NCBI RefSeq assembly: GCF_034120055.1
Contig: NZ_CP139368.1
Coordinates: forward strand, 248,001-312,000
Length of the DNA: 64,000 bases
Source of the DNA: Microbacterium rhizosphaerae
GTDB lineage: Bacteria > Actinomycetota > Actinomycetes > Actinomycetales > Microbacteriaceae
Direction: 5' to 3'
The position numbers and the translations under genes were made by a program. The notes under the pieces are model-generated. The model had not been told where the DNA came from. It was given only the letters and a program-made list of their open reading frames with translations, and ran no database searches. Positions 1 to 7,532 of this stretch are shown here, in pieces (positions within the stretch are counted from its first letter, which is position 1; each line of letters opens with the position of its first letter).

Positions 1-49
1 TTGTGCACGCCCGGCCCGGGCGCTGCGGCGCCGACCGCGGGAGCCGAAC

Positions 50-406
50 TCAGCCGCCCGCGGCCGGCGGCGTCTCCCGCGACTGGGCGAGCTCGTCGAC
101 GTAGAGCGACGGCTCGTCGATCGTGCCGTTGCGGTACGCTTGCCGGCCGATCATGTGGGCCGCGAGGGGTGCCGTCGCGAGCTGGATCAGCACCACAGCG
201 ACGAGGAACGCGACCACCGGCCACGACCGCAGCGACAGCGCGATCGCCACGCAGATGAGCAGGAAGCCGAGCACCTGCGGCTTGGTCGCCGCGTGCAGGC
301 GCGTCGGCACATCGCGGAAGCGCAGGAGGCCCACCGCGGCGGAGAGGCACAGCAGAGCACCGGCGAGCACGAGGGCCAGGGACACCGCATCCAGGATCGC
401 GTTCAT
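50..406 (-). CDS. mnhG: Na+/H+ antiporter subunit G
   Basis: This is the smallest membrane subunit of the Mrp (Mnh) multisubunit cation/proton antiporter, which expels Na+ in exchange for protons at the plasma membrane. The 118-residue product has three hydrophobic segments (about 4-26, 42-61 and 66-86) and the family-typical stretch RDVPTRLHAATKPQVLG near residue 31. It is the last gene of the operon and its ATG overlaps the stop codon of mnhF by four bases, so the two are probably translationally coupled. The hydrophilic tail after residue 90 is not conserved in the family as far as I know. Confidence 0.93.
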   Translation of the reverse strand: MNAILDAVSLALVLAGALLCLSAAVGLLRFRDVPTRLHAATKPQVLGFLLICVAIALSLRSWPVVAFLVAVVLIQLATAPLAAHMIGRQAYRNGTIDEPSLYVDELAQSRETPPAAGG

Positions 407-672
407 CCCTCCCCCTTGTCCCTGCGCGCGACGTACCGCGCGATCGCGATGGAGCCGAACACGCCGACGGCCGCGATGATCAGCAGCACGGGCAGCGTGG
501 TGACGTGGTGGTTGATCGCCATGTCGGCGCCGAGCACGCACATCACCTCGGTGAGCAGCACGTCGGATGCGACGGCCCGGTCGAGGATCGACGGCCCGAC
601 GACGATCCGCCACAGGGTGAGCAGCGCGGCGACGGCGAAGACGACGTAGATCACCATGAGCACCGGGTTCAT
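403..672 (-). CDS. mnhF: Na+/H+ antiporter subunit F
   Basis: This encodes subunit F of the Mrp antiporter complex, an 89-residue membrane protein with three predicted transmembrane helices. The conserved stretch GPSILDRAVASDVLL (about residues 27-41) is the hallmark of MnhF/MrpF, where the Asp lies in the second helix and is thought to take part in ion movement. Its stop codon overlaps the ATG of mnhG, and its own ATG lies at the end of mnhE, so the three small subunits form one tightly packed translational unit. Length is normal for the family. Confidence 0.95.
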   Translation of the reverse strand: MNPVLMVIYVVFAVAALLTLWRIVVGPSILDRAVASDVLLTEVMCVLGADMAINHHVTTLPVLLIIAAVGVFGSIAIARYVARRDKGEG

Positions 673-1214
673 GCCGACCTCACCGCCTCGACCTGCGCCC
701 TCGACCCCAGCGCCATGACGATCCGGCGCTCCCAGCGCAGCACGCTCTCGCGCTGACGCTCGACATCCAGGTCGGACGAGACGCCGACGACGTGCAGGTA
801 CAGGATCCGCCGGTCCCGGTCGGCCTCGATGATGAGCGATCCGGGAATGAGGGATGCGGTCACCCCGACGTGGGTCATGATGAGGTCGTCGTCGGTGCGC
901 AGCTGTACCGCGATCACCGCGGTGCCGGGATAGCGCCAGGGATTCATGACCTGCCAGGCGACGGTGAGCGATCCGCGCACGAGGGCGCCGACGAAGGTCA
1001 CGACGAACACGAGGCCGAACCAGAGGTTGAGCCGGCCCGAGAGCTCGACCGCGGGGAGACGGAAGACGCGGGTGACGAACACCGCGACGACGACGCCCGT
1101 GACGAAGGCGAGCACGGTGAACTGCCCCCACAGCAGCATCCACAGGGCGACGAGCCAGACGAAGAACGGCAGCTGGCGCCACGCGCGCCGGGCGACCGAC
1201 ACCCCGGGGCTCAC
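669..1214 (-). CDS. mnhE: Na+/H+ antiporter subunit E
   Basis: This is subunit E of the Mrp antiporter, 181 residues from a GTG start. That start overlaps the stop codon of mnhD by four bases, and no nearer in-frame ATG precedes the conserved membrane region. Two or three hydrophobic segments occupy residues 12-80. The C-terminal cytoplasmic half holds the family pattern MTHVGVTASLIPGSLIIEAD (about residues 110-129), typical of MnhE. In studied Mrp complexes this subunit supports assembly or function rather than being the main ion channel. Its end overlaps the mnhF start. Confidence 0.93.
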   Translation of the reverse strand: MSPGVSVARRAWRQLPFFVWLVALWMLLWGQFTVLAFVTGVVVAVFVTRVFRLPAVELSGRLNLWFGLVFVVTFVGALVRGSLTVAWQVMNPWRYPGTAVIAVQLRTDDDLIMTHVGVTASLIPGSLIIEADRDRRILYLHVVGVSSDLDVERQRESVLRWERRIVMALGSRAQVEAVRSA

Positions 1215-2776
1215 TTCGCCGCCTCCTGCCCGAGCTGGACGAGACCGACGGGCTGGAGGATCTCGGCGCCGATGCGGTTGCAGACGTCGTACAGCGGTCC
1301 CGCGAAGACCGTGAGGGCGACGGTGGCGGCGACCATGCCGACGGTCGCACCCGTCATGATGCGCGGGATGGCGCGGCGCTCGGTCTGCACGAGGGCCTCC
1401 GGCGCGTCGCCGAGGTACGCGACGCGCGCCTCGGTCTCCGGCTCGGCGAGGTCCTCGTCGCTCTCGCGCCAGAAGGACAGGTTCCACGCACGCATCAGGG
1501 CGTACAGCGTGAGCAGCGACGTCACGATGCCCCCGACGATGAGCACCATCATGAGCGGGGTGCCGACCTGGGCGGCCGCGTCGAACAGCGCGAACTTGCC
1601 GATGAACCCGGAGAAGGGCGGCAGGCCGCCCAGGTTCACCGCGGGGATGAAGTACAGCACGGCGATGACGGGGGCAGCCCGCATGAGGCCCTTGACCTTG
1701 AGGATGGACGTCGACCCGGCTCTGCGCTCGATGAGGCCCACCGCGAGGAACAGCGTCGTCTGCACGACGATGTGGTGGACGATGTAGTACGTCGTCGCAC
1801 CGAGCGCCGCCGGGGTGGCGATCGCGATGCCGAAGACCATGTAGCCGATGTGGCTCACGAGCGTGAACGACAGGATGCGCTTCATCTCGGCCTGCGCCAC
1901 GGCCCCGAGCACCCCGACGATCATCGTCAGCAGAGCGACGATCAGCAGCAGCGTGTTGACGTCGTTGTCGCGGAACAGCTCGGTCTCGGTGCGGATGATC
2001 GCGTACACGCCGACCTTGGTCAGCAACCCGGCGAACACCGCGGTCACCGGCGCCGGCGCCGTCGGGTACGAGTCCGGCAGCCAGAACGACAACGGGAAGA
2101 CCGCGGCCTTGATGCTGAAGGCCAGGAGCAGCATGACGTGCAGAACGAGCTGCGTCTGCTGCGGCAGCTCGCTCATGCGCTGCGAGACCTGCACCATGTT
2201 CACAGTGCCGAGGGCCGCGTAGACCATCGCGATCGACGCGAGGAACAGCACAGACGACACGAGCGAGACGACGATGTAGACGATGCCCGCGCGGATGCGG
2301 CCCGACGTCCCGCCGAGGGTGATGAGCACGTACGACGCGACGAGCAGGATCTCGAACCCGACGAAGAGGTTGAACAGGTCCCCGGCGATGAAGGCGTTGA
2401 AGATGCCCGCCGCGAGCACCAGGTACGTCGGGTGGAAGATGGACACCGGGGTGTCGTCATCCCCGTCCGCCGCCCCCTGGCCGACGGAGTACAGCAGCAC
2501 CGCGAGCAGCACGATGCTGGACACCAGCACGAGCAGGGCCGCGAGCCCGTCGACGTAGAGCACGATGCCGAACGGGATCGGCCAGCCGCCCACGGAGACC
2601 GCGATGGGCTCGCCCCGCACGCCGACCGCCGCGAGGAGCACCGCGGAGATCACGAGCACGCACGTGAGGGTCGCGATCGACACGACGATCTGCGTGCGCC
2701 GATGGCGGCCGGCGATCAGGGCGATCGCCGCCCCGAGGAGGGGCAGCGTCACGAGCAGGGGCACGAGCGCGCTCAT
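1211..2776 (-). CDS. mnhD: Na+/H+ antiporter subunit D (proton-translocating, NuoM/N-like)
   Basis: Subunit D is one of the two large antiporter-like subunits related to complex I NuoL/M/N and is thought to form a proton path. The 521-residue protein has about 14 helices. It keeps the conserved Glu in LFNLFVGFEILL (near residue 142) and the conserved Lys in FSIKAAVFPLSFWLPDSYPT (near residue 225), both needed for function in studied homologues. The ATG at 2776 overlaps the mnhC stop codon, and the gene's own stop overlaps the GTG of mnhE. The C-terminal 60 residues form a hydrophilic loop followed by a final helix. Confidence 0.95.
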   Translation of the reverse strand: MSALVPLLVTLPLLGAAIALIAGRHRRTQIVVSIATLTCVLVISAVLLAAVGVRGEPIAVSVGGWPIPFGIVLYVDGLAALLVLVSSIVLLAVLLYSVGQGAADGDDDTPVSIFHPTYLVLAAGIFNAFIAGDLFNLFVGFEILLVASYVLITLGGTSGRIRAGIVYIVVSLVSSVLFLASIAMVYAALGTVNMVQVSQRMSELPQQTQLVLHVMLLLAFSIKAAVFPLSFWLPDSYPTAPAPVTAVFAGLLTKVGVYAIIRTETELFRDNDVNTLLLIVALLTMIVGVLGAVAQAEMKRILSFTLVSHIGYMVFGIAIATPAALGATTYYIVHHIVVQTTLFLAVGLIERRAGSTSILKVKGLMRAAPVIAVLYFIPAVNLGGLPPFSGFIGKFALFDAAAQVGTPLMMVLIVGGIVTSLLTLYALMRAWNLSFWRESDEDLAEPETEARVAYLGDAPEALVQTERRAIPRIMTGATVGMVAATVALTVFAGPLYDVCNRIGAEILQPVGLVQLGQEAAK

Positions 2777-3297
2777 CGCGGGCCGCCCCCGTCCCTCTCG
2801 TCCGTCGGCGCGTCGTCGCGGATGTCGGCGATGTCGCGGTGGTGCAGCACGCGCAGCGGTGTCGTCGGGGTCCCGATGAAGTCGGTCGTCTCGTCCTCGT
2901 CGGCCTCCTCGAGCTCGACCTCGTCGTCGAGCGCGTCCTCGACCGCCTCTCCGCGCTGGCGCACCTCGATATCGGCTTCGTCGTCCGGCACGATGTCGGC
3001 GCGGCCGAGCTGCCACGAGCGGTAGATCAGGGCGAGCAGGAAGGCCGAGACGGCGAACGTGATCACGATCGCGGTGAGCATGAGCGCCTGCGGCAGCGGG
3101 TCGGACACCCTGCCCTCCGCACCGTGGAACGGCGCCTGGCCGGGGTATCCCATGACGATGAGGAGCAGCAGATTCACGGCATTGCCCAGCAGCAGGAAGC
3201 CGATCAGAACCCGGGTGAGGCTGCGCTCGAGCATGGCGTAGACGCCGCACGCGAAGAGCACGGCCATGATGACGATGAGGATGCCCGAGACGCTCAC
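2773..3297 (-). CDS. mnhC: Na+/H+ antiporter subunit C with acidic C-terminal tail
   Basis: Residues 1-110 match MnhC/MrpC, the NuoK-like subunit with three helices, including the motif FLLLGNAVNLLLLIVMGY (about 33-50). Typical MrpC proteins are about 110-125 residues; this one is 174. The extra C-terminal 60 residues are hydrophilic and strongly acidic (runs such as DDEVELEEADEDE) and end in a polar, Arg/Asp-rich segment on the cytoplasmic side. The GTG start at 3297 overlaps the stop codon of mnhA, which fixes the reading frame and start with good confidence. The function of the tail is unknown. Confidence 0.92.
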   Translation of the reverse strand: MSVSGILIVIMAVLFACGVYAMLERSLTRVLIGFLLLGNAVNLLLLIVMGYPGQAPFHGAEGRVSDPLPQALMLTAIVITFAVSAFLLALIYRSWQLGRADIVPDDEADIEVRQRGEAVEDALDDEVELEEADEDETTDFIGTPTTPLRVLHHRDIADIRDDAPTDERDGGGPR

Positions 3298-6215
3298 GGC
3301 AGCGGCACCCCCTCTCGCCGCTGTCCTTGCAGCTGCCGGTCGACCTCCGCGCCGAGGCTGCGCAGCACGTCCAGGACGAGCCCGACGACGACGAGGTACA
3401 CGCCGATGTCGAAGATCGTCGAGGTGACGAATTCGATGTGGCCGATGACCGGGATCGTCGCCTCGAAGAACGCGCTCGTGAGCGGGTCGGCGCCGAAGAG
3501 CAGGGGCACGACCGCACAGGCCACCGCCAGCGTCATCCCGACCCCGAGCAGGCGCCCGGCATCCGCCGGCGCCGCCGCGCCGAGTTCGTAGCGCCCGCCG
3601 CCGATGTACCGCATGACGAGCGCCATGCCGGCGACGAGCCCGCCGGCGAAGCCGCCTCCGGGTGCGTTGTGGCCGGCGAAGAGCAGGAACAGCGACACGA
3701 CGATGATCGAGTGGAAGAGGATCCGCACGATCACCTCGACCATGAGCGACCGGTTCTCGGTGCGCACACGCTGTCCGCCGACGAGCCACGCCTGCCAGCC
3801 CGTCGTCTTCGACGAGCGCGGCCGGACGCCCTCCGACGTCTCGACCATCGGGCGTCGGCTGCGCACCGGCAGGGCGGACAGGCTCGACAGCCGGTCGGCA
3901 CGGTCCGTGACGAAGACGAGGGATGCGACGCCCGTCGCCGCCAGGACGAGCACCGACAGCTCGCCCATCGTGTCCCACCCGCGCAGGTCGACCAGGGCGA
4001 CGTTGACGACGTTCTTGCCGTGGCCGAGGTCGTACGCGAGGTCGGGGAAGCGCTCGGAGATCGGCTTGTAGACCCTCGCTCCGGTCGCGACGAGGGCGAC
4101 CGCGGCCATCGTGAGCCCGACGGCTGCGCCGATCACGCCTCTCGCGATCGGCTTGACGGATGCATTGTGCTCGCCGAGACGGGACGGGATGCGTCGCAGC
4201 ACCAGCGCGAAGGCCACCATCGTGACGGTCTCGACGAGCACCTGCGTGAGCGCGAGGTCGGGGGCGCCGCTCGTCGCGAACAGCACGACCATGCCGAGCC
4301 CCGTGACCGAGACGAGGACGACACCCGTGTAACGCTTGCGTGCCCGGACGGCGACGAGCCCGGCCGCGATCATGAGCGGGGCCACGAGCAGCTGGGCCGG
4401 GGTGTGCCACGCATCCAGCTGAGCCCGCCATCCGCTCCCGGCCAGCAGGGCGGTCCCCTCGGCGGCGACGAAGACGATGAAGATCGTGCCGACGTACACG
4501 GGGAGCGAACCGGTCTGGGTGAAGCTCGTGACCGAGACGGACACCCGCGCGATGCCGCGCAGGGTCGCGTTGTACGCGTCCGCCGCGGTGAAGGGCAGCA
4601 GGCGCCGGCGTGCATCCCACCGCGTGCGGACGGTCAGCCAGAACACGACCGCGCCCACCGCGATCGAGGCCAGCGAGATCCACAGCGCGGGCTCGATGCC
4701 GTGCCACGGCGCGAGGTGCGCATCGGGGGGTGCGGGCACTCCGGGACTCGACGGAGGCAGGGTGTCGGCGTAGCCGGCGAGCACCGTGTCGAGGACGGGC
4801 GAGGCGATGCCCGCGACGGCCGTGAGGGCTGCGAGCAGGATGGGGGCGGACAGGAATCCGATGGGGGGATCGGGCCATTCCGTCTTCGGCATGGGGCGGC
4901 GGGCGCTGCTCTTCTTGGTCCAGAAGGCGCCCCACACGAACCGGATGCCGTACGCCGTCGTCAGCACCGATCCGAGGGCGATGCCGATCAGGGCGACGAG
5001 CCCCCACACCTCGCCGTGCGACGCCTCGAAGAGAAGTGCGGAGAGCGACCCCTCCTTCGCCACGAAGCCGATCGTCGGCGGGATGCCGATCATCGAGGCC
5101 ACCGCGATCATCGAGAAGACGGCGAGAGTCGGCGCCTGACGGCCCACGCCGCTGAGCTCGCCGACGTCGCGCGTGCCGAGCTGGCGGTCGATGACGCCCA
5201 CGACGAGGAAGAGGCTCGACTTGAACAGGGCATGGCCGATGAGAAGGGCCATGCCGGCGAGCGCGGCGTTGCGGGTGCCGTAGCCGAGGACGACGGTGAG
5301 GAGCCCGAGCTGGCTCACCGTGCCGAACGCGAGGATGCGCTTGAGGTCCGTCTCCCGGAGGGCCTGGAAGCCGCCGAGCAGCATCGTGAAGACCCCGAGA
5401 CCGATGACGATCGGTCGCCAGGGTGCGGCGAACGCGAACGCCGGAGCGAAGCGCGCGATGAGGTAGATGCCCGCCTTCACCATCGCCGCCGCGTGGAGAT
5501 ACGCGCTCACCGGTGTGGGCGCGGCCATGGCCCCGGGCAGCCAGAAGTGGAAGGGGAAGATGGCCGACTTGCTCAGCGCGCCGACGAGGACCATGACCAG
5601 CGCGGCATCCGCGAGCGCACCGGTCGGCGGGTGCGCGAGGATCTCCGACATGCTGCTGGTGCCGGCCATCACCACGAGCAGCACGACGCCGACGAACATC
5701 ACGAGACCGCCGACCGTCGTCACCAGCAGGGCCTGCAGCGCCGCCCGCCTGCTCCCGCCGCGGCGGTGCGCGTACCCGATCAGGAGGTACGACAGGATGC
5801 TCGTGATCTCCCAGAACATCACGAGCACGACGATGTCGTCGGTCAGCACGAGCCCGTACATCGCCCCGGCGAAGGCGAGGAGGACGGCGGAGAACTGCCC
5901 GAGGCCCTCGCGCTTGCCGCGGAAGTACCAGCGGCAGTAGAGCATGACGAGCGCCCCGACGCCCGTGACGATGAGCGCCATGATCCACCCCAGGGTGTCC
6001 ATGCGCATCGACAGGACGATGCCGAGGCTCGGGATCCAGTCGTAGGACTCCGTCACGATCCCGCCCGAGACCACGGCCGGCGCCTGAAGCGCAGCCTGCA
6101 CGAAGGCGGCGGCCGCGAGCGCCGCCCCGATGTAGAACGTGCGGGCCCCGATCCGGCCGACCAGCCACGGCAGCGCCAGCGGGACCACCGCGAACGCACC
6201 GAGGAGAGCCAGCAT
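3294..6215 (-). CDS. mnhA: Na+/H+ antiporter subunit A fused to MrpB domain
   Basis: This 973-residue protein is the large catalytic subunit of the Mrp antiporter. The NuoL-like core holds the conserved FWEITSILSYLLIGY and KSAIFPFHFWLPGAMAAPTP motifs within residues 1-500. A DUF4040-type segment follows at about 600-690 (APDLALTQVLVETVTMVAF), and the last 150 residues form an MrpB domain recognisable from FAGHNAPGGGFAGGLVAGMA. The MrpA-MrpB fusion explains why no separate mnhB gene is present. It is the first gene of the operon. An AGGAGG ribosome-binding site at 6222-6227 lies 6 nt before the ATG and supports this start. Confidence 0.95.
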   Translation of the reverse strand: MLALLGAFAVVPLALPWLVGRIGARTFYIGAALAAAAFVQAALQAPAVVSGGIVTESYDWIPSLGIVLSMRMDTLGWIMALIVTGVGALVMLYCRWYFRGKREGLGQFSAVLLAFAGAMYGLVLTDDIVVLVMFWEITSILSYLLIGYAHRRGGSRRAALQALLVTTVGGLVMFVGVVLLVVMAGTSSMSEILAHPPTGALADAALVMVLVGALSKSAIFPFHFWLPGAMAAPTPVSAYLHAAAMVKAGIYLIARFAPAFAFAAPWRPIVIGLGVFTMLLGGFQALRETDLKRILAFGTVSQLGLLTVVLGYGTRNAALAGMALLIGHALFKSSLFLVVGVIDRQLGTRDVGELSGVGRQAPTLAVFSMIAVASMIGIPPTIGFVAKEGSLSALLFEASHGEVWGLVALIGIALGSVLTTAYGIRFVWGAFWTKKSSARRPMPKTEWPDPPIGFLSAPILLAALTAVAGIASPVLDTVLAGYADTLPPSSPGVPAPPDAHLAPWHGIEPALWISLASIAVGAVVFWLTVRTRWDARRRLLPFTAADAYNATLRGIARVSVSVTSFTQTGSLPVYVGTIFIVFVAAEGTALLAGSGWRAQLDAWHTPAQLLVAPLMIAAGLVAVRARKRYTGVVLVSVTGLGMVVLFATSGAPDLALTQVLVETVTMVAFALVLRRIPSRLGEHNASVKPIARGVIGAAVGLTMAAVALVATGARVYKPISERFPDLAYDLGHGKNVVNVALVDLRGWDTMGELSVLVLAATGVASLVFVTDRADRLSSLSALPVRSRRPMVETSEGVRPRSSKTTGWQAWLVGGQRVRTENRSLMVEVIVRILFHSIIVVSLFLLFAGHNAPGGGFAGGLVAGMALVMRYIGGGRYELGAAAPADAGRLLGVGMTLAVACAVVPLLFGADPLTSAFFEATIPVIGHIEFVTSTIFDIGVYLVVVGLVLDVLRSLGAEVDRQLQGQRREGVPLP

Positions 6216-6221
6216 GGGCGA

Positions 6222-6284
6222 CCTCCTCGGAGTCGTCGGCCGGAGGATTCCTCCGGCACGGGCGATTCGGGTCGGCCCAGTCTA
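6222..6284 (-). promoter_or_regulatory. mrp operon promoter and leader with possible SD-pairing hairpin
   Basis: A TAGACT -10-like hexamer lies at 6284-6279. The leader then contains a perfect inverted repeat at 6240-6256 (CCGGAGGA, one base, TCCTCCGG) before the AGGAGG ribosome-binding site at 6227-6222. The TCCTCC arm could instead pair with the ribosome-binding site, so two mutually exclusive folds are possible. This is inferred from sequence alone. Confidence 0.45.
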
Positions 6285-6326
6285 TCGGCGGCGCTTCCGC
6301 CTCCTTCGCCCTCACCTCCCCCGACC

Positions 6327-6408
6327 CGCGAGCCCACACTGATCTCCCGAACCCACAGCCGATGGCCGCCCATCGCCTGTGGGTTGGGGAATCGTGTGTG
6401 GGTTCGCG
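6327..6408. repeat. 82-bp imperfect inverted repeat, probable terminator
   Basis: Positions 6327-6365 and 6370-6408 pair in register: 32 of 39 bases match around a 4-nt centre. Runs of GAACCCACA and CGATGG-type sequence occur in both arms. The element lies between the end of the LacI-type gene and the mrp promoter. It would form a very stable RNA hairpin without a T tract. It may end lacI transcription or be a member of a dispersed palindromic repeat family. Confidence 0.7.
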
Positions 6409-6420
6409 CGAGACGAGCGG

Positions 6421-7470
6421 CTACAGGCGGGGAGGTGCCGTGGTGTTTCCGGCGCGGAAGGTGCACGTGAACCGGAAGGACGCCGCATCCCGTCCGTCGA
6501 GGCGTGCGGCCACCGCCTCGCCCGCCGCGCGTCCCTTGTCGGTCGCGGGCTGCACCACCGTCGTGAGCTCGTAGGGTTCGAGGCCGTCGACGACCACGCC
6601 GTCGAACCCTGTGACCGAGAGGTCCTCGGGCACGCGCAGCCCGGCCTCCTCGGCCGCGCGGATCATGCCCGCAGCGAGCAGATCGCTCTGGGCGATCACC
6701 GCGGTCGGCCGGCCTGCGGCGAGGATCGCGCGTCCCGCCGCGAGTCCCTGATCGATGGAGCTGCTCTCGGCGGCGAACGCAGGCGCATCGGGGAAGACCT
6801 CGCGCGCGCCGCCCAGGCGCACGCGCGTCACGTCGGTCGTGATCTCCCGGTCCTCTCGGATCCAGCCGAACGTCCGCACCGCGTCCGCGGGCAGTGTCAG
6901 CAGCACGACGTCGGTGTGCCCCAGGCCACGCACGTGCTGCGCCACCGCCCGCTGGGCCTCGTGGTTGTCGAGGTCGATGCGCGGCACATGGGGACCCGCA
7001 TCCCCCTCGATGACGACCACGGGGATGCCGCGGGCCTCGAGCACGGCGAGCTGGTCGCGCATCCGCCCGCTGCAGCCGATCAGGACGGCCGCGTCGATCG
7101 GCGCCGTCGTGAGGGAGGGGTCTGATGAGGCGCCCTCCGGCGTCTCGTCGTCGCGGAGCAGGAGGAGGCCGGCGCCGAGCGGCGCGACGGCATCCGCGAG
7201 ACCGTCCATCATGTGGGTCACGACCGGGTCGAGGAACACCCGGCTGAGGTGGTCCTGGAAGACGACGCCGACGATCCCCGAGCGGCCGCGGCGCAGCGAG
7301 GCGGCGCGCGGATCGGGTCCGGTGTAGCCGAGGGTCGCGGCTGCGACGAGCACCCGACTCCGGGTGGCGTCCGACACGGGCGTCTTGCCGCTGAAGACGA
7401 CGGATGCGGTGGACACCGACACCCCCGCCTCCCGGGCGACGTCTGCGATCGTGGCTCTGCGAGAACTCAT
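6421..7470 (-). CDS. LacI-family transcriptional regulator
   Basis: This 349-residue protein has the LacI N-terminal helix-turn-helix and hinge (residues 6-50, TIADVAREAGVSVSTASVVF) followed by a periplasmic-binding-protein-like effector domain from about residue 62. It is divergent from the MFS gene at 7533. The 62-bp gap between them holds a perfect 14-bp palindrome with a central CG, the usual LacI-family operator form, so it probably represses the transporter and possibly itself. The ligand cannot be told from the sequence. The ATG at 7470 is the only start upstream of the helix-turn-helix. Confidence 0.93.
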   Translation of the reverse strand: MSSRRATIADVAREAGVSVSTASVVFSGKTPVSDATRSRVLVAAATLGYTGPDPRAASLRRGRSGIVGVVFQDHLSRVFLDPVVTHMMDGLADAVAPLGAGLLLLRDDETPEGASSDPSLTTAPIDAAVLIGCSGRMRDQLAVLEARGIPVVVIEGDAGPHVPRIDLDNHEAQRAVAQHVRGLGHTDVVLLTLPADAVRTFGWIREDREITTDVTRVRLGGAREVFPDAPAFAAESSSIDQGLAAGRAILAAGRPTAVIAQSDLLAAGMIRAAEEAGLRVPEDLSVTGFDGVVVDGLEPYELTTVVQPATDKGRAAGEAVAARLDGRDAASFRFTCTFRAGNTTAPPRL

Positions 7471-7506
7471 GGTCCTCCGATGCTAACGCGCCGGGGTTCC
7501 GCTGTG

Positions 7507-7520
7507 TCGAATCGATTCGA
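7507..7520. promoter_or_regulatory. LacI-type operator
   Basis: The perfect palindrome TCGAATCGATTCGA with a central CG pair lies between the divergent lacI-type and MFS genes. It directly abuts the TATGCT -10-like hexamer of the transporter at 7521-7526, a position where a bound repressor would block RNA polymerase. Confidence 0.75.
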
Positions 7521-7526
7521 TATGCT
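7521..7526 (+). promoter_or_regulatory. -10 hexamer, probably leaderless MFS transcript
   Basis: TATGCT is followed after exactly 6 nt by the ATG of the transporter at 7533. No ribosome-binding site is seen, so transcription probably starts at or next to the start codon. Confidence 0.55.
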
Positions 7527-7532
7527 GTTCCG

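Noticed and set aside
2773..6339. Very long frames opposite or out of phase with mnhA, mnhC and mnhD
   Set aside because: These are Arg/Gly-rich shadow frames of high-GC genes. The real frames have membrane helices and family motifs.
6379..7125. Plus-strand frame opposite the LacI-type gene
   Set aside because: It is a shadow of the regulator, whose helix-turn-helix and effector domain are clear on the minus strand.
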